DNA from: Dastarcus helophoroides
Taxonomy: Eukaryota; Arthropoda; Insecta; Coleoptera; Bothrideridae
DNA length: 64,000 nucleotides
NCBI GenBank assembly: GCA_028583605.1
Contig: CM053327.1
Span: 44,690,059-44,754,058 of the forward strand
Reading direction: 5' to 3'
Below the pieces are notes generated by a model. That model was not told the DNA's origin. It did not search any database and was given only the letters and a program-made list of their open reading frames with translations. Shown piece after piece: positions 20,830 to 30,229 of the stretch (position 1 is the first letter of the stretch; each line of letters begins with the position of its first letter). The position numbers and the translations under genes are program-made.

Positions 20830-23783
20830 TTATAATTTACTATTTATATGTTCTAAGTTATCATCAACAGGACTTATTTTTTCATATTCTTTCTCCCACT
20901 CCATTTTGGGTTTCTCCTTCAAATTGTACGTTTTTCCATGTCGTCCGACGCCATCTACGAATTTCTTGGCGCCTTCGATAGATTCCTTGGCAACTATAGG
21001 ACACCCATGTACTTGTTCGTATTCAAGGAGTTTGTCATAACTTTGATTGTAGGCGGCATTATATGTTGACATTCTATCAGCCAATAGGCACTCCTGGGGA
21101 AATTTTATCAGACTACTTCCAAGATGAATAGCTTGACCTAACGCTAAGACAATAAATGTTGAGATTAACAAAATTTGTAATTTCACAACAATACCTGTAC
21201 CACAAGCCACGAAACGATTGGCTATACCCCACTCGAATGCTTCTTTAGCGTCTAACGATCGCCCAGTTAGTATTAAGTCTAAAGCTCTCGACAAACCAAC
21301 TATAGCCTGCAGCCGGACCGTACCTCCATCTATCAGGGGAACACCTACCACAAAGACTCGTTAGTGTTATAAAATCCTCTACATTTAAAATATTTGGTGA
21401 CACCATTTAAAGAATTGTTTGACAGCATTTGATTGACATTTCTCGCCCTTTGTGGAATTTTTCAACCCAACTATTAAACTTTATTGACATTTAAAACAAC
21501 AGATATTAAAAATTCCACAATGTTTCAAAAACTAGGTCATGTCATGGCAAATATTTACCGAAACATTGTAGAATTTTTAATATTTGTTGCTTTAACTGTT
21601 AAGAAATTCTCTGTATCATCTTTACGAAGTTTCGTTAATTCCATTCCTACTGATTGGCATTTTCTTCGCCAGTTGCTTCTTACAGATGTCTAGAAAAGAT
21701 TGCCGTTCCTTACCAAACAAAAAAAAAGATCTAACTGAAAATGTAGACCATAGAGTATGGAAATCTTAACTTTAATCTCGAGATTTCGAGAAAAAAGTCG
21801 AAAACTTGGTCCCAAAGTCGAAATTTCAGATTAAAGTCGAATGGAGATTAAAGTTAAAAAATCATAAAATCCTATTAGTGTCGAGATTTCCCAAAAAAAG
21901 ACTGAACATGTTAATCCTAAGTTCATAATTCATAAACCTAAACTGTTTACCAATTATTCTTCATGGTGGACTCTTATTGGTCGGAAATATTATGTTTAAT
22001 CATTTTTATTTAACATTTCTACGACCCAGTAATATTTAAATTTTTATTGTTTGTTGACTATATTCTAAAACAGTTTTTGAAATATGACTACGAGATATAT
22101 AAATTTATTTAAAATGTCACCTCATGACAGTTGACAAAAAAATAGGTTCGTTTATTTTACATAGAATAGGAACAAATTAGACATGAAAAAAATTTGTTTT
22201 TTTGATAAATTATTGAAACACAGAACTTGTCCCCTGAAACCAAGAAAAATTAAAAAACACAACAAAGGTTGCTCTAACGCGTTTCGACAGCTAAGCTGTC
22301 ATCTTCAGAGAGAAATTAAAACTTATGGCTTCCCGGTCTACAAAACGGAATCTCTACTTTAAGGTAACTACTAAAATTAGATTTATATCTCCTGACATCA
22401 GTTTCTGAAGATGACAGCTTGGCTGTCGAAACGCGTTAGCCAGTAACCTTTGTTATTTTTTAATTTTTCTTGGTTTCAGGGGACAAGTTCTGTGTTTCAA
22501 TTTTTGAAGATAACCAAGGACCAGTCCGTTCCATCAAAAAATTGATAAATTATGAAAATATAGAAATATAAAAAACCATATAAAAGGGGTTGTAGCACTG
22601 GACATCGATGTTTCTCTCTCATTTGAGCACCTCAGAAGTGCATAACATGGAAAGGGAACAACAATAAACAATGTTTCCGACCAATAAGAGTCCACCATGA
22701 AATATAAAGTTTAACAGTTGACAGCATTTGAAGTATTGGTTGACACCATTTGAAGTATTGCTTGACACCATTCGAAGTATTGCTTGACACCATTTGAAGT
22801 ATTGCTTGACAGCATTTGAAGCACTGCTTGACAGCATTTGAAGTATTGCTTGATATCATTTGAAGTATTGCTTGACAGCATTTGAAGTATTGCCTGACAG
22901 CATTTGAAGTATTACTTGACAGCATTTGAAGTAGTGCTTGACAGCATTTGAAGTATTGCTTGACATCATTTGAAGTAGTGCTTGACAGCATTTGAAGTAG
23001 TGCTTGACAGTATTTGAAGTATTGCTTGACAGCATCTGAAGTAATGCTCCTTACCGAACCTCCTGGAATAAACTCCTAAAACCGCTGTCTCTTCCATAAC
23101 TCTTAGATCACACATTAGCGCTAATTCTAAACCACCCGCCACAGCATAACCACTAATGGCTGCAATCAAAGGTTTTTTTATCATTCGCAACGTGGGTCCC
23201 TATAACAGAATCATCCAAAAATAATTGAAATAAGATGTTGCTGCTTACCATATGTCCAGTCTTGGAGAAAAACGATTCCGTGTCATTTCTATCAAAATTC
23301 GATAATTCTTCCAAGTCGAAACCTGCACAGAAATTACCACCAACACCATATAACACACCTACTTTTGAAGTATTGTCATTTTCAAAATCTTGAATTGCTT
23401 CTTTAAGAAGCTTGGCTGTTGCTCTATTAACACAATTTCTCTTTTCTGGTCTGTTTATACCGATTGTTGTGATTGGACCTTTCTCCACTAAAATAGCTGA
23501 AATTTCATTCCAATGAAACTGAATTCAGTACATTACTTTTTTCCATTTTGATGCTTTTTAACGTCAATTATAAAAAAAACAAAATTATCTCAAAAACGCT
23601 TAGGGATAAAGTTATAAAATAATTACAATTTAGCAGGAAATTTATTTCATGTCACCGGCAGAAATTGATTTGGTTTAATAAGTGCGTTATCCTTCTTTAT
23701 TAATCATTAAATTGTTATGGGAAAAATAATTAAATCCTACCTTTGGTATTTGTACAAAAGGATCTCTTCAAAATGGTATTCAT
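20830..23783 (-). CDS. crotonase-family enoyl-CoA hydratase-like protein (5 exons)
   Basis: Crotonases act on acyl-CoA thioesters. Exons are 23783-23741, 23496-23249, 23199-23055, 21344-21195 and 21143-20830. Phases close to give 299 residues. The start MNTILKRSFCTNTK is basic and hydroxylated, like a mitochondrial targeting peptide. Family marks are NRPEKRNCVN, GNFCAGFDLEEL (oxyanion hole, residues about 65-77) and ISGYAVAGGLELALMCD (residues 112-128). Glu122 matches the first catalytic glutamate of enoyl-CoA hydratase. The position of the second glutamate lies in GVYSRRFGVPLIDGGTVRL and is serine (residue about 142), so classical hydration may be lost or altered. This pattern is typical of a widespread crotonase subgroup of uncertain substrate. 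A 22-bp minisatellite begins a few bases inside the donor of exon 3, and intron 3 also holds hammerhead repeats. Confidence 0.87.
21491..21595. repeat. inverted repeat with 36-bp arms
   Basis: Positions 21491-21526 and about 21559-21595 are inverted copies with about four mismatches (arm core ATATTAAAAATTCCACAATG), separated by about 32 bases. It lies in intron 3 of the crotonase gene. It is probably a small fold-back element. Confidence 0.65.
22272..22312 (-). ncRNA. hammerhead ribozyme-like motif, all core parts present
   Basis: On the minus strand the order is CTCT (stem I 5' strand), CTGAAGA, stem II GACAGC-TTA-GCTGTC, GAAA, ACGCGT (self-complementary stem III), T as the cleavage-site base, then AGAG pairing with CTCT. 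All invariant hammerhead core bases are present. Stem III has no loop, so pairing between two copies would be needed, as proposed for hammerheads of Penelope-like elements. Confidence 0.6.
22405..22440 (+). ncRNA. hammerhead ribozyme-like motif, weak stem I
   Basis: CTGAAGA, stem II GACAGC-TTG-GCTGTC, GAAA and ACGCGT are intact. The bases before the core (CAGTTT) pair poorly with those after the cleavage position (AGCC). Confidence 0.45.
22718..23050. repeat. 22-bp minisatellite, about 15 copies
   Basis: Units of 22 bp (core GACAGCATTTGAAGTATTG) repeat without interruption. Variants carry ACACC or ACATC for ACAGC and AGTAG for AGTAT. It ends three bases before the donor of crotonase exon 3 (donor GT at 23054-23053), so the transcript's intron begins almost directly with the array. 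Because 22 is not a multiple of three, long open frames appear in it by chance. Confidence 0.93.
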
Positions 23784-24084
23784 TTTGTAGTGATTTAATA
23801 CGAAACTACGAACCAACAAATCTTTTAGATACAAATTGCACATAAAAGCACATCACAGTATTAATAAAACAGTTTATTAGAAACAACCCATATTAATTAT
23901 TTAAAATAAATCGTAACAAAAATTTGGAAAATTAGAGGTTATGTTTATCACGAATCACTAACAATATAGAGCGGCAACACAAATTGCACGTTATTCGCTG
24001 CTTTGAGGCGGTTGGGTTAAACTCCCTATCGTAAGATGGCGCTCACAACCGGCGGTTTTCGTTGGCACTTCTCGCGTTTTCGAT
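23784..24084. other. upstream region of the crotonase gene
   Basis: This should contain the crotonase promoter. I see no clear TATA box. Positions about 23985-24084 are GC-richer than the surroundings and lead into a fold-back repeat. Confidence 0.4.
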
Positions 24085-24275
24085 CATAATGCTCTTCACT
24101 CTCGCCGAGACGATACGAGGAAACTCGAGCGCAAGAATGTGAAAGCTACGTTCGTTTTGACTCGCTTTGTCTCCATTGCCTCGGAAGTGCTCCGTGTCGA
24201 GTAGATTTTTGGGGCCGAGTCAAAGGAAATGAACACGATAACCGAGAGTGCGAGCGAAAAGACTACATGAAAAAC
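24085..24275. repeat. fold-back repeat, copy 1 of 2
   Basis: The arms CTCTTCACTCTCGCCGAG and CCGAGAGTGCGAGCG are inverted copies, as are CGTTCGTTTTGACTCG and CGAGTCAAAGGAAATGAA inside. A homologous copy is at about 42424-42600 (shares ACGTTCGTTTTGACTCGCT and GGAAGTGCTCCG). It is probably a small non-autonomous element. It lies about 300 bp upstream of the crotonase start. Confidence 0.75.
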
Positions 24276-24456
24276 CACACCAGTCGTCAGCGTTGCCACC
24301 CTAATTTTTTGGTTTATTACCAAAATTCGTCGTGCAAATAAATGTTGGCATCCATGTCAACCGAAATGTTAATTCTTGCAACATGTTTGGGTTTGAACTT
24401 AGATAATATAAATAATATATAGTCAAAGGGTTTGAAAATTCAAACCATTTTGCAAA

Positions 24457-25955
24457 CAGTGTTGCCAACCGTAGCAGAATTCTGCTACAGTAGTAGAATT
24501 TTGATGCTAGTAGCATGTAGCCGGAAGGTTTTTTAAATTAGTAAGATTGTAGCGCGATTTTGCTAAAATCTCTAATTCGGACATAATATGCATGTATATC
24601 TAATTTGAATATTTCAGTACCTGTACAATAAACCTAAACCCAAATAACGTAGCGCAGTTCCTTTCTCTTAAGCTATAAATTGTATATTTTATTTTTGTTA
24701 GGCAGTTAGTTCCATTCTGAAGATCCAGACAGACAAATGTTTCACTTGATTGACAATGAACTTCTTTCCGTTGCTATGGTAATCAAACAACTATTGTTAT
24801 GTCGTAAGGGAGAAGATTTGCCGTGCGTACCATATGTGTAACAACCTTGTTTATAAAAGATTCAAGGGTGGGCAGCAGGTTTGGCCACAGTATAAATATT
24901 AGCTTACGCATACAGTAGCGACAAAGTCCTAAAATTTTGTCACGAATTTTGTTTGCTCATGCGTCAATTTGCACAATCCCGAACATGGCGTCACAGTGTT
25001 CTATGATAACCAGAAATAAGATCTATGGTTGTTGGGTAACTAAATGTCAATTGAGAGTTGCCAAGTGTTCGGGAAAATCAGCACTTGACCGAATATGATT
25101 TTTTATTTTACGTTCATAAGTTATTCATTCATGTTGAAAATGTAAGACAATTTATCTACATTTATGGATGTTCCAGAAATTTGATATGGTCAGGGATTTT
25201 CATCCGAATTGTGGGATTTTTAAGGAGATTGTTCGCGAATAATGTTTAGGTTATCTGGCAACACTGGATCAGTTTTATTTAAATGTCAGTCTTGTTATAA
25301 TTTATTGGGCTTATAAGATGAAACCAAATAAAAGAGAAAAGAGAATTTACACGTTCTATTTATAAATGTAACTCTAACAGCAATAATCATTTGATAAAAT
25401 CAACTTCTTTTTAATTTCCAAAAGACAGCAAAAGGTAATATTCGGGTACACCCAATTTGTTTTATTAAAAAAAAAAACTGTTTTATTATACTCGCATTTG
25501 CCAGTTTTATACAAAAAAATAAATAAGTTGTTTCCTGTAGAAATTATTTTGCCGTCAGTCACAATCTGTGTTTAGTTTTTCTTTGTGTATTCTTTATACT
25601 TATCAGGTTATCAGTAATTACAAAATACACATTATTTAAAAAATACACGGGAACTAGTATTTTTGGACTATTTGTAAAGTAGTAAATTAGAATTTAAACG
25701 CTAAAAACTATTGAAATTAATAAACTTGATGGTTTTGTTTAATAAATAAATTTAAATTTTCGCGGCCGTGCACAATCCACAACATGGCTGATTCCATTGA
25801 AGGTCAACGATTTTAGCTACTTCAAGATCAAAGGTACCGACACTTTTGTCACTACTGTATGCGTAAGCTAATATCTATACTGTGGTTTGGCGGACAAATA
25901 GCAGGATTTTTTGTTCGGCACGACAGAAATTGATATTTTCGGGTTGGCAACACTG
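24457..25955. mobile_element. hAT-type non-autonomous element carrying a nested insertion
   Basis: Ends are CAGTGTTGCCAACC and its reverse complement. Both sides carry TTTGCAAA (24449-24456 and 25956-25963), a perfect 8-bp target duplication typical of the hAT superfamily. Without the nested 1-kb insert at 24886-25884 it is about 500 bp and matches, inverted, the intact copy at 60823-61320. No transposase is recognisable. Confidence 0.88.
24886..25884. mobile_element. 1-kb TIR element nested in the hAT copy
   Basis: It begins CACAGTATAAATATTAGC and ends with the inverted form. The terminal repeats continue for about 40 bp (contain GCTTACGCATACAGTAG). GTTTGGC occurs directly on both sides and only once in the uninterrupted copy at 60.9 kb, so it is a 7-bp target duplication. 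No transposase frame is recognised. The superfamily is uncertain. Confidence 0.82.
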
Positions 25956-26019
25956 TTTGCAAATGCAAAGAATAAGCGACTCTTGCTATGTTTGGCATTG
26001 CAGAGTATTTTAATATTTT

Positions 26020-26305
26020 TAGTGATATTCTCTAAGAACGTCTATAAATCTGTTCCGTAAAACAAAACTATCACAGAGTGAAAAGTACTTTTCACAGTGT
26101 CATTTATGTTATATCTTAAATAACAGTGCGTTTGTTTAAATTTGTGTATTTAGGTTAATTTCCGCTTTTTTAACATCGCAAAATTTTGTAATATTTTTAG
26201 TGGTACTTGTTTCTGTAAATCTGTTCGGTAAAACAAACTAGATTCTTTACAGTGTTATTTAATATTATATTTGGTAGACCTTATATTTTAAATAACAGTG
26301 GACTT
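26020..26305. repeat. diverged tandem duplication
   Basis: About 26020-26150 and 26190-26305 are related (both contain ATTTTTAGTG, AAATCTGTTC.GTAAAACAAA and TTAAATAACAGTG). Their origin is unknown. They precede a possible coding fragment. Confidence 0.55.
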
Positions 26306-26324
26306 GTGTGGACTTTTGTCAACG

Positions 26325-26568
26325 ATGGAGAAAAATATAGTGGTCGAGAAATTACAGATTAGAATACCAGTGAATCGAATTTTGGAAGATGCAGGAAAAA
26401 TGGAAACACCACAACTTGAGAGAATCAATCTGCTAAGTAGAAACTATGTTGCGTATTTATCAACAAAAAAAACATAATATTGAAAAGAAGCGGGATAAGA
26501 ATGAGATGATAGCTGCAGCACTGAAAGTTAAAGAATGGAATGCAAATGGCAAGAATTTTGCAGGAAGG
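26325..26568 (+). pseudogene. possible coding fragment of unknown origin
   Basis: From the ATG at 26325 the frame reads MEKNIVVEKLQIRIPVNRIL and is rich in K and E. It then breaks at a run of eight A near 26465 and continues in the next frame (IEKKRDKNEMIAAALKVKEW) to 26568, where AG/GTAAAT could be a donor. I do not recognise the protein. It may be an old transposon gene, a lost host gene or chance. Confidence 0.2.
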
Positions 26569-26599
26569 TAAATTTACTTACCTACCTTCATTTTTATTT

Positions 26600-27844
26600 A
26601 CTTCACTTTAGGTTCTGATCACACTGGTCTTTCATACATTAGATAGTTTGTAATTATATTAAAATATGTCCTGTTTCTTTCATGTTTTTTAATGTTACAT
26701 GTTATTAATATATGTTTAAGTTAAGGGAGCTGATGCAAAGGGTACTAACTCTGTCCTGGACAATACTGCAAACGCTTTAGGGTAACATTCTCAAATAAAT
26801 ATTATTCGAGAAGAAGAAATTGCTCAGTGTGTGAAGACGAAGACAATGAAACAAGAAGCAGACCCAGTAGATAAGACAAGACATATTTGGAAGACACATA
26901 TAAATAACTGGATAGATGATGCTGATGAAACTTTTAATGATTTTGTAAACGATTTTAAAACGAGAGTGAGAAAGGATGATCATAGAAAAAATAAACCAGG
27001 AACTATAAAACAAAAGTGGAAAAGCAGGAATATGTTCCAAAGAAAAAGCAGGGAACTAGGTGTGCATTGATAAAGAAGGTTGTGTTTTAAATTGACTATT
27101 TATAAATTTCTTTCAGATAAGGATTAATACGAATTTAAAATTAAATTCAGACAAATGGATATTTTGATATGCTCAGAGAGAACATCAACATTGAAACGGG
27201 TCAAGAACAAATCGTTATAAAGAGTGTAAAAAAATAGCATCTGTATATTATAGCATAAATTTGTAATTTTTATTATTGCTTTTATGCATTTAAAACTCCC
27301 ATAAGTTTCTTGCAGTAATTTTATGTGCAGTAATTGAACCTGTAGAATAAAATTTAAATTATATTGAGTTTTTTTATTCTTAAACCAAATAAGTACAACC
27401 ATAGACGCCAATGTTCAGTTTCGCACCAAGTTCTATCATCTAAAATTTGGATTTTTTATAATGTTAACTTTTTTAAAAACTTGAAAATTTCAAAAATCTA
27501 TTTTTTCAAAATTTTTGACTTTCTCAAAGTTCTATCATCTAAAATTTGGATTTTTTTAAATGTTAACTATATTAAAAAAATTTCGATCTTTTTAAAAAAA
27601 TTTCAAATTTGTTATTTACTAAAAATTTTGAATTTTAGAATTCTTTTTTCGAAATGTTAAGCATTTCGTCTTGTTTCAAAATTACGCGTTTTTGTCGAAA
27701 TTTCATTTTTTTGGTAATTTAGACTTTGAAAAATTTGATTTCCGATGAAAATTTCTTTTTTCGATCATTTCGACTTTGTTTATTAATTTTATTTAACATT
27801 TCTGCGACCCAGTTTGGAAATATTTAAATTTTTAGTCATGAAAG
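26600..27844. other. intergenic DNA without recognised genes
   Basis: A 79-codon basic open frame (26831-27070) is present on the plus strand with no recognised homology. From 27430 the sequence turns into the TTTCGAC-type degenerate repeat common in this window. Confidence 0.4.
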
Positions 27845-28142
27845 TTGATTTTTTTTTAGGTGGAACGGACTGGTCCTTGTTTCAATTGTTTGTCAAAAAA
27901 AACAACACTACAATTGGGGTTTTCAGATGACTGTCAAGCTAATAATATTCCTTTGAAATACGAAACTTGTCCCCTGAAACCAAGAAAAATTAAAAAACAC
28001 AACAAAAGTTGCTCTAACGCGTTTCGACAGCCAAGCTGTCATAGTATCTCTCTGAAGATGACAGCTTGACTGTCGACACGCGTTAGAGTGCTTTCTAATC
28101 TTTCTTGGTTTCAGGGGACAAGTTCTGTATTTCAATTTTTGA
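27845..28142. repeat. ACGCGU-hammerhead repeat, fold-back copy with decayed ribozymes
   Basis: The order is tail GGAACGGACTGGTCC, a minus arm with CTTGTCCCCTGAAACC, a short centre, then a plus arm ending near 28142. The plus-strand ribozyme (28048-28088) has GACA instead of GAAA and a C-A mismatch in stem II. The minus one has lost CTGAAG. Both should be dead. Confidence 0.8.
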
Positions 28143-28789
28143 GATTGAAAATGTTTAAAAAATCAGATTTTTGCGGAAAAATTCACTTTTTTAAAGAAAA
28201 ATTCGAAAAAAAATCTCAATTTTGAAAACGACAAATATGGAAAATTTTGGCTTAGATTAATTCTAAGAGAAAAATTCAAAATTTTGATAAAAAGTCGAAT
28301 TTCAAGGAAATACTCGAGCTTTCTTTAGAAAAAAGAAAGATTTATCTCGAAAGAGATAAAAATCAAAATTTCACGAAAAAGGCAAAAAAGTTTCTCAAAA
28401 TTTCCAATAAGTTAGGTTCTAAAAGCCTAGTGCTAAGAAATACAATAGAATTTTTTAAAAAAAATCAATATTTCGAGGAAAAGGTTGACATTTTAAGAAA
28501 AATACCTAGAATTGAGAAGAAATTCGTAATTTTTTAAGTCAAATTTTAATGCAAAATAGTCGAATTTCGTTAATAAATTCTAAATTTGGAAAAAAGACCA
28601 ATAATTAAAAAAAACACCAACTTTGGGAAAAGACGACTTTTGAGGAAAAAGTCGTTATTTTCAAAATAGAATTGAAATATTTCAGAGAAAGTTTAATTTT
28701 GAGAAAATTTGAGAATACATTGGAAATTTTCAGAAAAAGCATTTTTCCCTTGTTACAAAATCTCTAAAAAATCTTGTTTAAAATCTCCC
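28143..28789. repeat. degenerate TTTCGAC-type repeat
   Basis: This is AT-rich drifting copies of GAAAAATTCGA-like words, related to the large array at 35.1-38.1 kb. I see no gene. Confidence 0.5.
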
Positions 28790-28915
28790 ATTTTTTTGGT
28801 GGAAGGGACTGGTCCTTGGTTACCTCCAAAAATTGAAATACAGAACTTGTCCCCTGAAACCAGCAAAGATTACTTTCTTGGTTTCAAGGGACAAGTTCTG
28901 TATTTCAATTTATGA
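28790..28915. repeat. internally deleted ACGCGU-hammerhead repeat
   Basis: Both tails are present (GGAAGGGACTGGTCCTTGG, then CTTGTCCCCTGAAACC, then the inverted GGTTTCAAGGGACAAG), but the ribozyme centre is missing. Confidence 0.8.
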
Positions 28916-28919
28916 AAGT

Positions 28920-29400
28920 TGATAATCTAGAAATTACCAGAAATTTAAATATTTTCGAACTGGGTCCCGGATATTTTTCGAGATTTTAACTTGTGGAAAT
29001 TTCCACCTTTTTGAAACATGAACTTGATTCGAGCTATTTAAAAATTCGAACTTATTTTTTTGAAAAATTCGAGTTATTTTAAATATAAACTTTCTCAAAA
29101 TTTAGTCTTTTATAATTTTTTAAGAACGAAGATACTTTTTTAGAAATTTGGAACCTTTTTAAAAATGTCGAGTCTTCAAAATCGTGATTCCAAAGTTTTG
29201 ATGTTTTCTTTTTCTTTGGACTTATTTAAAAAATTTCAATTGTCTAAAATTTGGATATATATTTTAACATTGTGAATACTTTGAAAATTTTGACTTTATT
29301 CAGAATTTCGACTTTTTTAAGAATGAATGCATAACGGGAAAGCAAAATTCTAATTGGAAAGCTGTTTAAAATTGAAATCGGAAATAAAATGCATTCGCTT
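28920..29400. repeat. degenerate TTTCGAC-type repeat
   Basis: These are drifting AAAATTTCGACTTT-like words. I see no gene. Confidence 0.45.
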
Positions 29401-30142
29401 CAGATCAGCTTCCTCATTCATAAAAGCCACGACACGCCATTGATTCTTTTATAAATTTCTTCTTTCTAAATAGAAATGTCAATTCTTTTATATTTTGTCA
29501 ATTGCTACCGAAAATTATTAAATTGTTAATAATGGTTATAATAAAAATAATGTGGAAAACATAATCCTGCCATTTTGATAGAAGTAGATAGGAGCGTACT
29601 TTTAACGTCCCTGTTCACCCCCTTAGAGGTTAATTTTGATAAAATCCCTTGTAATTCTACGCCTACATTATATATAAGGAAACTGTGCGACATAAACCTA
29701 GCGGTTTGAGGTGCGCTTTGATGCATAATTCAGTCAGTTTCCTTTTTAGTCTTTGTTCCTTTTTTATATGCGTATACAGTTTTAATATCAACGAGTGTAA
29801 CAGTTATATATCGATTGCAGTAGAGTACAATTAGGGAAAAGTCTCGTATTTGATATTTTTATCAGAAACGGAATTGCGGTTAAAAATTTAATAAATATTC
29901 ACTCGTTATTGTGGATCTTAAAACTAAATGCAAGAAATTAATCGAGCTTAATGCTCAACTATAGAGGGATACGGCGAAAATTGGAAAATAGTTTTTTTCT
30001 TTCGGTTTGCATACAAATTCCAAAACTTATATCCAATAATCGAAGCAGGCTTTTCAAAATATTCCATACATTCATGGCCAACTTTTTTCGATACGTCAAG
30101 GTTACTCGCTCTTACGTCACACTCTTATGCTCAATCGTTATC

Positions 30143-30150
30143 TATAAAAA
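30143..30150 (+). promoter_or_regulatory. TATA box of the HAD phosphatase gene
   Basis: TATAAAAA lies 87 bases before the start codon. A TCATTCATT initiator-like stretch follows about 30 bases downstream (near 30174). The spacing fits a core promoter with a short 5' leader. It is inferred from sequence only. Confidence 0.5.
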
Positions 30151-30229
30151 GACTCCTAGGTCGACTCGGTCGTTCATTCATTGAGTGGTATTTCCTAGTT
30201 CAGAGAAAAACGAGTCAGCGGTTTAAAAA

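Larger units (their letters stand above)
22210..22545. repeat. ACGCGU-hammerhead repeat, two opposed arms
   Basis: A minus-strand arm (22210-22315) and a plus-strand arm (22395-22545) are separated by about 80 bases. Arm landmarks are CTTGTCCCCTGAAACCAAG and its complement. The plus arm keeps the full tail ending GACCAGTCCGTTCCATCA. The pair lies in intron 3 of the crotonase gene. Confidence 0.85.

Noticed and set aside
21491..21595. MicroRNA precursor
   Set aside because: The arms are nearly pure A and T with a 32-base loop, and related inverted repeats are common here, so a fold-back element is simpler.
22619..22991. 119-codon frame of repeated NAVKQYFKCCQA-like units
   Set aside because: It is a by-product of the 22-bp minisatellite, which reads open in several frames.
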